Positions 36,381 to 44,763 of a stretch of 64,000 nucleotides of DNA are shown one piece after another. The stretch covers positions 17,003 through 81,002 of the forward strand of contig NZ_PEBU01000017.1 in NCBI RefSeq assembly GCF_002887595.1, read 5' to 3'. Below the pieces are notes generated by a model. That model saw only the letters and a list, made by a program, of their open reading frames with translations, was not told where the DNA came from and ran no database searches. Each line of letters begins with the position of its first letter. Positions within the stretch are counted from its first letter, which is position 1. The position numbers were made by a program, and so were the translations under genes. The stretch comes from Bowmanella denitrificans (GTDB taxonomy: Bacteria > Pseudomonadota > Gammaproteobacteria > Enterobacterales > Alteromonadaceae).

Positions 36381-37094
36381 ATGGGCCAAAGGGTGTTGCT
36401 TGTAGAAGATGATGCAGATATCGCTGAGCTGGTGCGGGTTAATCTGCTGGAAGCCGGTATCCACACGCAACACTTTGATCAGGGAATCGATGCGTTATCT
36501 GCGGCATTGTCTGGTGAATTTGACCTGGTGCTATTGGATTTGATGCTGCCGGATATCAGTGGTCTGGATATCTGTCGGCAGGTTCGCCAGGCAAGGCCTG
36601 CTCAGGCTATTTTGATGTTAACTGCCAAAGACGCGGAAATGGATAGGGTGCTTGGTTTGGAGTTGGGGGCCGATGATTATATGACCAAGCCCTTTAGTGT
36701 CCGGGAATTACAGGCCAGAGTTCGGGCTCAGCTGCGCAAGGCAGCGTTGATTCAGCAGCGCAAGCATAACGATAGCGATGATGCCCAGTTAACACTGGGG
36801 CGACTCTGTATCGACCAGTTGCAACACATAGCCAGCCTTGGTTCATTGCACTTGGACTTAACCGCCACCGAGTTTGAACTGCTGCATTACCTTGCTCGTC
36901 ACCCTAATCAGGTGTTCAGCCGCAGTCAATTGTTGGAATCGGTGTGGGGTTACCATCACAGTGGCTATGAGCATACGGTGAATTCGCACATCAACAGATT
37001 GCGCAATAAGTTGGAGCAAAACCCCAATCACCCCAAAGTGATAGAAACCGTCTGGGGCGTTGGCTATAAGCTCAATCCACAGGGCGTATTGTGA
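36381..37094 (+). CDS. OmpR-family response regulator
   Basis: 237 residues: receiver domain with phospho-acceptor D53 (LVLLDLMLP) and the lysine in MTKPFS, then a winged-helix DNA-binding domain (NQVFSRSQLLESVWGYHHSGYEHTVNSHINRLRNKLE). It overlaps the kinase gene start (TGATG). It probably controls its own operon, including the spondin proteins. Confidence 0.93.
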   Translation: MGQRVLLVEDDADIAELVRVNLLEAGIHTQHFDQGIDALSAALSGEFDLVLLDLMLPDISGLDICRQVRQARPAQAILMLTAKDAEMDRVLGLELGADDYMTKPFSVRELQARVRAQLRKAALIQQRKHNDSDDAQLTLGRLCIDQLQHIASLGSLHLDLTATEFELLHYLARHPNQVFSRSQLLESVWGYHHSGYEHTVNSHINRLRNKLEQNPNHPKVIETVWGVGYKLNPQGVL

Positions 37095-38560
37095 TGAATC
37101 TGTCTTTGTATCAGCGCCTGGCATTGTCGCTGGTGTTGGTATTTGTTTTGATGCTGTGGGTGTTTTACTGGTGGAGTAGTGAATTACACCAGCGGACCAA
37201 GCTGGAGGCCGAGCAGCGGCTACACATAAATTTAGCCGCGCATCTTGTACATGACAACCCCTTGTTGGCACAGGGCGTATATGATTACCAAGGGCTGGAG
37301 AACTTGTTCCATACCCTGATGGTGCTGGGGCCGAGCTTCGAGTTTTACTACCTGGACCCCCAGGGCAGGATCCTCACCTACTCGGCAGAGCCTCAGAAAA
37401 TTCGCCGTCAGTCTGTGAGCCTGGCGCCCATATTGCAGTTGATTGAGCACCCGGATGCGGTGCCCGTGCTAGGGGATGACCCGCGTAACCCCAATGGTCG
37501 CAAAATATTCTCGGCGGCGGCGGTCAAACATGCCGACCAGTTGCAAGGGTATCTGTATATGATTATCGGTGGTGAAGCTTATGACTCGGTATTTGCCAAA
37601 GTCAGAGACAGCCATGGATTACAAACCATTGCATTGTGGGCTTCATTAGCTCTGGCCTTCTTATTGGTGGTGTTGTTGGGACTGTTTAGGTTTATTACCC
37701 TCCCGTTGTTGCGACTGACCCGTTCCATGCAAGCCTTTCGCAGCAATCAGAGGTTACCGTCAGCGGATAATTGGTGTGCAACCAGCCACAACGAAGTCCA
37801 TCAGTTAGGTTGTGCCTTTACGCAAATGACGGCACAAATCAACTCACAGTTTGAACAACTGCAGCAATTAGACCAGCAGCGCAGGACCCTGCTGGCAGAC
37901 CTATCCCATGATCTGCGCACACCGCTGGCGAATTTGCAGGGCTATATCGAGACCCTGGCGTTGAATGATCAACACCTTAGCCCGGAGGAGCGGCGGCGTT
38001 TTGTTGAAATCTCCCTGAAAAATGCCCGTAATCTTAAACGCCTGATTGATCAGATCTTTGAACTGGCCTACCTGGAAGGCGGTCAAGTGACCCTGAATCA
38101 GGAGGCCTTTCCCCTTGGCGAGTTGCTGTATGATGTGGTGGCGAAGTTCTCTCTTAAAGCCAATGAGAAAGGGGTGAAGCTGGAGATAGTCCCCGGGCAG
38201 TGCCAGTATCAGGTGTTTGCTGATATTGCCAAACTGGAAAGGGTACTGACCAACTTATTGGAGAATGCCTTACGCCATACACCCAAAGGGGGACGGGTGA
38301 TTATTCGCGTGCTGTTAGGCAAAGATAGCATTAAGGTGGAAGTGGAAGATACCGGCGTCGGTATTGGACGCAATGAGCTGGCCTATATTTTTGATGCGCG
38401 CTACCGGGCCAGCAATAGTCACGAGGATAAATCCTTGCATGCAGGTCTTGGCCTGGCCATCAGTAAAAAGTTGATGGCCTTGTTGGAGTCCGAGCTCAGG
38501 GTAAAAAGTGAACTAGGCAAGGGGACCTGTTTCAGCTTTGACCTGAAACAGGTGTTCTAG
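37094..38560 (+). CDS. Sensor histidine kinase, partner of the OmpR-type regulator
   Basis: 488 residues: membrane helix (about 7-27), periplasmic domain, second helix (about 180-200), HAMP, HisKA with H272 (LSHDLRTPL) and HATPase with N-box NLLENALRHTP and EDTGVGIG. The ATG overlaps the regulator's stop codon by one base; a GTG three bases earlier is possible. The periplasmic domain could contact the two exported spondin proteins encoded upstream. Confidence 0.92.
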   Translation: MNLSLYQRLALSLVLVFVLMLWVFYWWSSELHQRTKLEAEQRLHINLAAHLVHDNPLLAQGVYDYQGLENLFHTLMVLGPSFEFYYLDPQGRILTYSAEPQKIRRQSVSLAPILQLIEHPDAVPVLGDDPRNPNGRKIFSAAAVKHADQLQGYLYMIIGGEAYDSVFAKVRDSHGLQTIALWASLALAFLLVVLLGLFRFITLPLLRLTRSMQAFRSNQRLPSADNWCATSHNEVHQLGCAFTQMTAQINSQFEQLQQLDQQRRTLLADLSHDLRTPLANLQGYIETLALNDQHLSPEERRRFVEISLKNARNLKRLIDQIFELAYLEGGQVTLNQEAFPLGELLYDVVAKFSLKANEKGVKLEIVPGQCQYQVFADIAKLERVLTNLLENALRHTPKGGRVIIRVLLGKDSIKVEVEDTGVGIGRNELAYIFDARYRASNSHEDKSLHAGLGLAISKKLMALLESELRVKSELGKGTCFSFDLKQVF

Positions 38561-38563
38561 GGC

Positions 38564-39106
38564 TTAGCTCTTCAGGCGGCTGGCAAATTTCTGCCTGAAT
38601 TTGGCGAGCTTGGGTGCCACCACTACATTGCAATATTGATTCTGCGGGTTATTACGAAAATAATCCTGATGATAGTCTTCCGCCTGATAGTAGTTGTTCA
38701 GTGCCGTCACTTCAGTCACTATCGGGTCCGGCCAGACCTGCTGTTCAGCCAGCTCGCCAATTAACTGTTCGGCCTGCTGTTTTTGCATCTCATCGTGATA
38801 GAACACCGCACTGCGGTACTGCGGGCCAATATCATTGCCCTGGCGATTAAGCTGGGTGGGATCATGCAGGGCGAAAAAGATCTCCAGAACTTCGCGATAA
38901 CTGATTTGCTCCGCATCAAAATTCACTCTTACTACTTCTGCGTGCCCGGTATTTCCTTCGCATACCGCTTTGTAGCTGGGACTGTCCAGGTGTCCGCCTG
39001 CGTATCCGGAAAATGCCGACTCTATGCCGTTTAGCGAGTTAAATGCCGACTCAATACACCAGAAACAACCACCGGCCAACGTGGCTTGTTGAATATTCTT
39101 TGCCAT
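38564..39106 (-). CDS. msrA: Peptide methionine sulfoxide reductase MsrA
   Basis: About 180 residues. Catalytic cysteine in GGCFWCIES, with the GYAGG, GHAEVVRV and YHQDYF blocks of the family. It reduces methionine-S-sulfoxide in proteins. ATG at 39106 has AAGGTG six bases upstream and is preferred over a GTG at 39115. Tail-to-tail with the kinase gene, with 3 bases between. Confidence 0.95.
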   Translation of the reverse strand: MAKNIQQATLAGGCFWCIESAFNSLNGIESAFSGYAGGHLDSPSYKAVCEGNTGHAEVVRVNFDAEQISYREVLEIFFALHDPTQLNRQGNDIGPQYRSAVFYHDEMQKQQAEQLIGELAEQQVWPDPIVTEVTALNNYYQAEDYHQDYFRNNPQNQYCNVVVAPKLAKFRQKFASRLKS

Positions 39107-39241
39107 CTTTTTCACCTTTGTCGATTGTACCGAAGCGAACTCCGGCGCTGACCATATAATGTGGGTACATGTGCCTTCTGCTTCAAGTGATCTTTATCGT
39201 CGTATTTACGCTATTAGTCTGTTTTAGGGAAAACCTAGGTT

Positions 39242-39952
39242 ATGGATACAGATGCTGTATTGGTTATTGGTGCCGGTGGTGGTATTGGCAGCGCACTAAC
39301 GGAGCTGCTTGTTGAATCGGGCAAGCGGGTGTTTTGTGTTAGCCGCCGTCCTTGTTCGGCTTCGAGCGGGTCAATGTTATTGCCAGAACAGAATGACAGT
39401 ACCATCGCCCGCTGTTGTCAGACTATGCTAGAGCAGGGCTGGCGATTCAAATGGGTTATCTGTCATATTGGTGTGCTTTATGAATCGACGATGATGCCCG
39501 AGAAACGTCTGGAGGATCTGCAAGCGCAGCATTTACAACGTTACTTTGAAGTGAACAGTATTCTTCCCGCTTTGTGGCTTAAACACTTGGTTGGCTTGTT
39601 TGAGCCCCACCAGGATGCCCGTCTGGCGTTTCTGAGTGCACGGGTGGGCAGCATTGAAGATAACCGCTTTGGAGGCTGGTATGGTTACCGGGCTTCAAAG
39701 GCCGCCCTGAATATGCTGGTAAAAACGGCGCAGGTGGAATATGCGCGGCGTGTACCAGGTGTGCAGCTTATGTGTTACCACCCAGGGACAGTGGACACCC
39801 CACTGTCGCGTCCCTTCAAAGGCGGCGCTCCGCGCGACCAACGTCTTTCTGCTCACCAGGCGGCACAATACCTGTTGTCTGAGTTGCAAAAGCCCAGACA
39901 ACAGCGCGAAGCGATCTTTATTGACTGGCAGGGACACCCCATCCATTGGTAA
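39242..39952 (+). CDS. Short-chain dehydrogenase/reductase, CsgA-like
   Basis: 236 residues. Rossmann motif GAGGGIG near the N-terminus, catalytic serine region FLSARVGS and the Y-R-A-S-K active site. Classical SDR, related to the C-factor-like group; substrate not predictable. Divergent from msrA. Confidence 0.88.
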   Translation: MDTDAVLVIGAGGGIGSALTELLVESGKRVFCVSRRPCSASSGSMLLPEQNDSTIARCCQTMLEQGWRFKWVICHIGVLYESTMMPEKRLEDLQAQHLQRYFEVNSILPALWLKHLVGLFEPHQDARLAFLSARVGSIEDNRFGGWYGYRASKAALNMLVKTAQVEYARRVPGVQLMCYHPGTVDTPLSRPFKGGAPRDQRLSAHQAAQYLLSELQKPRQQREAIFIDWQGHPIHW

Positions 39953-40076
39953 AAAGCGCACGTCGGCAAGTGGTGGAATAAATACGTTTGCTACAAAGAC
40001 ATTTTGTTACTTGGCTGTTAACATCGGCGCTGGGGAAGAAAACCATAATGATAAACTCCAGGGAGTTCACCAAGTA

Positions 40077-41507
40077 ATGAAGCGTGAAGAATTCAGTTCC
40101 AGCCTGGGCTTCGTCCTGGCAGCAGCAGGCTCGGCAGTCGGTATTGGCAACCTTGTTGCTTTCCCGGTCATGGCCAGTAAAAACGGTGGCGCGGCCTTTC
40201 TGATAATGTATGCCATTTTTGTATTTTTTATCTGTTTGCCGGTGATGCTGGCAGAAATGAGCCTGGGACGTCATACCAGACAAAATCCCCTGGGGGCTTA
40301 TACAGAGATAGGTCGCAATCCTGCCTGGCGTACGGTAGGTTGGTTGTCGGTATTAACGCCATTTATGATCGGTGTGTTTTATCTGGTGATCACGGTCTGG
40401 ATTTTTGGCTATCTGGCCAAATCTGTTATGGGGCAACTCGACCTGCTGGCTGCACCGGAAAGCTTTGGTGTTTTTATCAACAGCAATGAACTGTTTATTT
40501 ATATGGCGGTGGTTATTGCCCTGACCTTCCTGATTTTACAAGGAGGGGTAAAACAGGGGATTGAGAAAGCGGCTAAGGTTCTGATGCCGCTGCTGTTTCT
40601 GATGTTGATAGCCTTGGTTCTGTATGTGCTTACCCTGGACAATGCTGAACTGGGAGTTAAATTCTTCCTGGTGCCGGATTTTGACAAAGTAACAGGTAAA
40701 GTGTTGAATGGTGCCCTGGCTCAGGCGTTCTTTTCCTTGTCCCTGGCGATGGGGATTCTGATTACCTATGGCTCTTATATTCAAAAAGAGAACAATATTG
40801 TGCAGGCAGGGAAAATGGTGGCAGGTTTGTCACTGTTGGTGGCCGCCTGCTCAGGTTTGTTGATTCTGCCAGCAGTATTCTCTTTTAATCCGGATGTGCA
40901 GCTTAGCACCCTGTCTGAGTCCAGTATCAGTATGATCTTTACATTCCTGCCGAAGATCTTCCTGGCGCTGCAAGCCAACATTGGTTATTTCGGTGCATCC
41001 TTTATCGCCAGTTTCTTCTTTCTGTTAGTGTTTTTTGCTGCGTTGACCTCGCTGGTTTCCATTATTGAAGTGCCGGTTGCCAGCCTGATGGATGGTAAAG
41101 GTGTCAGCCGTCGTAAGGCCCTGTATTCTCTGGGTGGCGCGATGATTCTGCTGGCGATTGTCAGCGCCCTGTCTTTTGGCCGGGTGGAGATATTTTCCAA
41201 CCTGACTGCATACGGCCTGAATGCGTCGGGCATGCCGCTGAACAAGTCATTTTTTGACGTGGTGTACGACATTTTCTATGAAACAATTCTACCTCTGAAC
41301 GGATTTTTGCTGTGCCTGTTTGTGATCTACAAATGGAAAAAACAGAATTTTGATGCAGAGATCAGCCAGGGTAACAGTACCTTTGCCGGCTCTTTGCTGC
41401 AGAAATATGTGAACTTCTCGTTAGGTACTTTTATACCGGTGATTCTGGCGGTGATTTTCGTTAATACCGTATCGACGGTGTTTTTCGGAAAAAATCTGCT
41501 GTTCTGA
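40077..41507 (+). CDS. Sodium-dependent transporter, SLC6/NSS family
   Basis: 476 residues, about 11-12 helices. The first helix carries GFVLAAAGSAVGIGNLVAFP, the classic NSS sodium and substrate site with unwound GIGN. Bacterial members import amino acids with sodium. ATG at 40077 (MKREEFSSSLGF) is the normal family start with AGGGAG upstream; extending further upstream gives non-homologous sequence overlapping the SDR gene. A strong hairpin follows the stop. Confidence 0.92.
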   Translation: MKREEFSSSLGFVLAAAGSAVGIGNLVAFPVMASKNGGAAFLIMYAIFVFFICLPVMLAEMSLGRHTRQNPLGAYTEIGRNPAWRTVGWLSVLTPFMIGVFYLVITVWIFGYLAKSVMGQLDLLAAPESFGVFINSNELFIYMAVVIALTFLILQGGVKQGIEKAAKVLMPLLFLMLIALVLYVLTLDNAELGVKFFLVPDFDKVTGKVLNGALAQAFFSLSLAMGILITYGSYIQKENNIVQAGKMVAGLSLLVAACSGLLILPAVFSFNPDVQLSTLSESSISMIFTFLPKIFLALQANIGYFGASFIASFFFLLVFFAALTSLVSIIEVPVASLMDGKGVSRRKALYSLGGAMILLAIVSALSFGRVEIFSNLTAYGLNASGMPLNKSFFDVVYDIFYETILPLNGFLLCLFVIYKWKKQNFDAEISQGNSTFAGSLLQKYVNFSLGTFIPVILAVIFVNTVSTVFFGKNLLF

Positions 41508-41516
41508 GTTAACTAA

Positions 41517-41544
41517 CATCAAGGCAGCTTTGGCTGCCTTGATG
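41517..41544. terminator. Bidirectional terminator between SLC6 gene and convergent YeeZ-like gene
   Basis: Perfect 12-bp stem CATCAAGGCAGC / GCTGCCTTGATG with loop TTTG, ending one base before the stop codon of the convergent gene. Short T-runs flank it on one side. Confidence 0.75.
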
Positions 41545-41545
41545 T

Positions 41546-42349
41546 TTAGCCAATCTCTATCGGCATATCATACGGGCTGGGGTATTGCAGCGTAAACCCC
41601 AGCTTATCCAGGGTTGCAGAGGCATTGATCCAACGCCCCGCCTCGGCATTGTTCCCCTGGCTGAACTGCGGAACTGCTAATCCTGCTGCCGTGGCAGCCC
41701 AAGTGTAAAATTCTGCGCGGCTGGGGTGTTCAGTGGCACTAAGGTGGAACGTCTGCCGCCAAAGCTGCTGAACGATAATCGCTTTTATCGCCGTGATAAC
41801 ATCCTGCTGATGCACCAAATTGATCGGTTGTTGCCCTTTATCTAAAACTCTGCCGCTGAGATGCCTCACCGGGTGACGGGCCGGACCGGTTAGCCCCGCC
41901 AAGCGAAGTATTGTGCCGCTACCTTGTAATACTTGTTGCTCAATGATGGCATGGGCCTTAGCCGATGCCGTGACAGGGTGAGTCTGGGTGGTTTCGAATA
42001 TTTCCCCGCTCACCTCCCCGTATACCGAGGTGCTGCTGATAAAAAGGATGTGACTTTTCTGTACCAGTGCCTGATTAATCAAGGCGGTCATGGCTGCGAC
42101 AAATCTAACTTCATCAAACTCCCGGCGTCCGGGCGGAATATTTATTACCAGCACATCGGGGGGGGCGGCTGACCAAGGCAGCGGCGCACCGAGTGAATAT
42201 TCAAAAGCCTGAATGCCTTGCTCTGCCATGAATTTCAGTTTGTCTTTATTTCTTGAGGTGCCCAGCACGGTATAACCACGGGCTTTTAGCTGCATGGCCA
42301 GCGGTAAGCCCAGCCAACCGCAGCCACAGATTCCGATCTTTTTGTGCAT
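41546..42349 (-). CDS. NAD(P)-binding SDR-like protein, YeeZ type
   Basis: 267 residues. N-terminal GICGCGWLGLPLA dinucleotide fold, SSTSVYGEV, and a reduced extended-SDR pattern similar to E. coli YeeZ. Function of this group is unclear; epimerase-like chemistry is possible. Downstream of yggN on the same strand behind a terminator. Confidence 0.8.
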   Translation of the reverse strand: MHKKIGICGCGWLGLPLAMQLKARGYTVLGTSRNKDKLKFMAEQGIQAFEYSLGAPLPWSAAPPDVLVINIPPGRREFDEVRFVAAMTALINQALVQKSHILFISSTSVYGEVSGEIFETTQTHPVTASAKAHAIIEQQVLQGSGTILRLAGLTGPARHPVRHLSGRVLDKGQQPINLVHQQDVITAIKAIIVQQLWRQTFHLSATEHPSRAEFYTWAATAAGLAVPQFSQGNNAEAGRWINASATLDKLGFTLQYPSPYDMPIEIG

Positions 42350-42351
42350 AT

Positions 42352-42371
42352 AAAAAAGCGGCTTACGCCGC
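42352..42371 (-). terminator. Terminator downstream of yggN
   Basis: Minus-strand stem GCGGC / GCCGC with loop GTAA followed by six T residues, between yggN and the YeeZ-like start. Confidence 0.7.
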
Positions 42372-42395
42372 CCAGGGAGAAAGATAAGGCCGAGC

Positions 42396-43172
42396 TTACA
42401 TGGAATATTTGGACTCGGAAACTTCGATCATATTCAGGCCTGATAGCTGGGGGATGCTACTGCTGATTTGATTTTCCAGGCTATCCAACTGGCTCAGGTC
42501 ATAGCAAAGAGTCTGTGCCTTAGCCTCAATGCCCGCCGCGCGTACTTCCATATCGGCTTCCAACTGTTCGCCAAATCTGTCCATACGTTTCTCGAATGCT
42601 TGCATATCGCCACCACTGAACAGCATTTCTTTACCAATGGCGATCATCAAACTACCCATGGAACGCTGTACCAGTTTTTCCAGTTTTTGTTCAAACTCTG
42701 ACTCAAAATCTTCGCCAAGAAACTGGCCATTGTCGAAGTTGGCCGAGTTAAATCTGATGCTACCGTCTTCGGTGTAGAATTCCTGGTGCAGCTTAATACG
42801 TAAGGCATCAATTTCTGATGACAGATCGGCAACCAGTTCGTTGTCTTCTCCCAGCAATTGATTAAATGCTTTTGCAACCCCTTCATTAGCTAAGGCCACC
42901 GCATCCAAAGCAATACCTGCTACTTTAGGAGCGAGATCATTAACGTTTTGATGGTATTGATTCAGCATGTTTAACTGAGCATGGCTTAAGTGCATTTCCT
43001 GACCGTTTAATAGTGCTTTATGGCCATCCAGATGCAATAGCTTGTCATCGGGCAAGTGCAGGGTAAGTTGCCCATGACTCAACTCCATCTCACCATGCAG
43101 GTTCATATTGCAGTCATTGGCCATGCTGGCAGTGGAAAAAAACAGGGCTGTGGCAGCGACTAAGGTTCTCAT
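42396..43172 (-). CDS. yggN: DUF2884 periplasmic protein, YggN-like
   Basis: 258 residues with a signal peptide (LVAATALFFSTASMA). The pattern DCNMNLHGEMELSHGQLTL followed by long charged helices matches the YggN/DUF2884 family of unknown function. ATG at 43172 follows GAGGATAAATCA. The upstream in-frame extension has no support. Confidence 0.8.
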   Translation of the reverse strand: MRTLVAATALFFSTASMANDCNMNLHGEMELSHGQLTLHLPDDKLLHLDGHKALLNGQEMHLSHAQLNMLNQYHQNVNDLAPKVAGIALDAVALANEGVAKAFNQLLGEDNELVADLSSEIDALRIKLHQEFYTEDGSIRFNSANFDNGQFLGEDFESEFEQKLEKLVQRSMGSLMIAIGKEMLFSGGDMQAFEKRMDRFGEQLEADMEVRAAGIEAKAQTLCYDLSQLDSLENQISSSIPQLSGLNMIEVSESKYSM

Positions 43173-43441
43173 TGATTTATCCTCTATTGGGCTTTGCCTT
43201 CGGTATTGCTTCAGCAACCCTTGTGCCAATGGAATAAATTCATAGTTAACAGTAGGTTATGGTTTTTGGTGAACATGGATGAAATGTGCATTTAGCGATT
43301 TTTGCTAAAAGTTAACAAAATTCGCTAACTGTCGATGTGAACAGCTTGCAACCGGCGGCTAAAAATTTGATCTAACACACTGAATTATCCTCTTGTTTTG
43401 ATGCATAATAAGCACAGTTTGAATGTAACTTGGGGTGAACT

Positions 43442-43633
43442 ATGAGCAACTGGATTGAAGCCTTGCTGTTTGGCTTGGCACTGTTAGCTTTCGTATTGGG
43501 CTTTAGCAGCATCATTATGGCCATGATCCACAAACCTGTAACAGTTGACGCTGAAATGAAGGAAAAGGTCGAATACGGCTTTTTTGGTGTGGCTGGTTTA
43601 GTACTCTGTATTTTATTCAGCTACGCCATTTAA
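43442..43633 (+). CDS. Small two-helix membrane protein
   Basis: 63 residues with two hydrophobic helices (about 7-30 and 47-62) separated by a charged loop (KPVTVDAEMKEKVEYG). The start follows TTGGGGTGAACT, a fair ribosome site. I do not recognise the family. A MITE-like element starts three bases after its stop codon. Confidence 0.6.
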   Translation: MSNWIEALLFGLALLAFVLGFSSIIMAMIHKPVTVDAEMKEKVEYGFFGVAGLVLCILFSYAI

Positions 43634-43635
43634 TG

Positions 43636-43901
43636 AGAGCGTGTTGGCCTTTTGAGTATGATTTTGCAGTAGTTTGTGGGCCCTTTATACAAGGCAGAGC
43701 GAACGTGGTGTAGTGATTCTACATGAGTGAGTAATAACGCCGTAGAAAGGGCCCACAAGCGCTGCCCGAAGGGGTCAACCCAGCCCCTCCTGCTCGGTGT
43801 TGCCGGGCTTTGACTTAGGCCCACTAGGCCTGCAGCCCAGCGTAGTGACCAGAAGTGGCTGGATTTGAACAAAATCTATACTCAAAAGGTCAACACGCTC
43901 T
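43636..43901. mobile_element. MITE-like element with long terminal inverted repeats
   Basis: About 266 bases. The left end AGAGCGTGTTGGCCTTTTGA and the reverse complement of the right end AGAGCGTGTTGACCTTTTGA match except one base, and the match continues to about 30 bases (GTAT-GATTTTG). Inside, a second perfect inverted repeat TTGTGGGCCCTTT / AAAGGGCCCACAA lies at 43674-43686 and 43746-43758. No transposase gene is present. TAAT occurs near both ends and could be a target duplication. It is a non-autonomous element or a long transcribed hairpin. Confidence 0.75.
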
Positions 43902-43908
43902 AATACAT

Positions 43909-43940
43909 AAATAAGGCGCTTTGAGCGCCTTATTTGTTTT
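43909..43940. terminator. Bidirectional terminator before the DUF2892 gene end
   Basis: Perfect 11-bp stem AAATAAGGCGC / GCGCCTTATTT with loop TTTGA, followed by GTTTTT on the plus side. It serves the convergent DUF2892 gene and any plus-strand transcript. Confidence 0.8.
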
Positions 43941-44158
43941 TAGTGGTTTGCCGGTTTGTGGTAGGTATCAATGCCCAACAGTTTATAGACCAGGCATATA
44001 CCACTGGATGCGGTGGTCCACAGCAGCAAACCCGCAATGGCGAGAATTGCGCTGGTTGTATTTGAAAATATCCCCTCTACCGCCATTGCCAACAGGATAC
44101 AGGACAAAACTGAACGTACGGCTGTATCCAGAACGCCAACATTATCATTGTCTTTCAT
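43940..44158 (-). CDS. DUF2892 inner-membrane protein
   Basis: 72 residues with two hydrophobic helices (TAVRSVLSCILLAMAVEGIF and AILAIAGLLLWTTASSGICLVYKLLGI). The N-V-G-x-x-D-x-x-V-R start and G-x-C-x-x-Y-x-x-L-G-I end are typical of DUF2892/YgaP-like membrane domains. Function unknown. Confidence 0.8.
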   Translation of the reverse strand: MKDNDNVGVLDTAVRSVLSCILLAMAVEGIFSNTTSAILAIAGLLLWTTASSGICLVYKLLGIDTYHKPANH

Positions 44159-44317
44159 TGATTTTTCTCCGTCCGATTGATGGCATCATTGTCTTCTTTG
44201 CACAAAAATTGGACATTGATGTCCGTCAAATTCCAGAAGGCAATAAATTGTTCCAGATCAAATTTGTTTCCTTCGCGGTCGCGGGCATATAGTAACCCTC
44301 TAAATTAGGAGAATAGG

Positions 44318-44749
44318 ATGGACGTAAAGATCAGTGCAGTATTGTTGAATGCATTGGTGCTGGAGGATGATGGCATCACTCAGGAACTGCTCGGGCACCT
44401 GTTGCGTGATATGAACTTTGCTGAAATCAGTTTTTTTGGTGACGGGGCGCCTGCCCTTGACCACCTCAATGAGGTGGGAAGCGGCTATTACGACCTGGTC
44501 GTCTGTGACTGGCATATGCGAACCATGAGTGGGCTGGAATTCCTGGCCGTATTTCGTCAGTTGGAGCCTGAAACACCTTTTTTGATGCTTACCGGCGACG
44601 CTACCCGCGAAAACGTAGTCGAAGCACATAAAGCCGGTGTCACAGAATTTATTGCCAAGCCTTTCTCCAGAAAAGAGTTGCAGGAAAAATTGGCGCGAGT
44701 ACTGCGTGAAAAGCTGCAACGGGATTATCGTGACCCATCAAATGAATGA
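44318..44749 (+). CDS. Single-domain response regulator (CheY-like receiver)
   Basis: 143 residues, receiver domain only. Acidic pair ALVLEDD, phospho-acceptor D64 (LVVCDWHM), threonine in MLTGDA and lysine in IAKPFS are all present. No output domain, so it probably acts by protein contact or in a phosphorelay. Its stop overlaps a possible start of the next gene. The nearby 1501-residue hybrid kinase is not adjacent, and no partner is evident. Confidence 0.9.
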   Translation: MDVKISAVLLNALVLEDDGITQELLGHLLRDMNFAEISFFGDGAPALDHLNEVGSGYYDLVVCDWHMRTMSGLEFLAVFRQLEPETPFLMLTGDATRENVVEAHKAGVTEFIAKPFSRKELQEKLARVLREKLQRDYRDPSNE

Positions 44750-44763
44750 GAAAAGAGAGCCCT

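Noticed and set aside
43630..43872. 80-codon open frame inside the MITE-like element
   Set aside because: Its span follows the inverted repeats of the element and the translation resembles no transposase.
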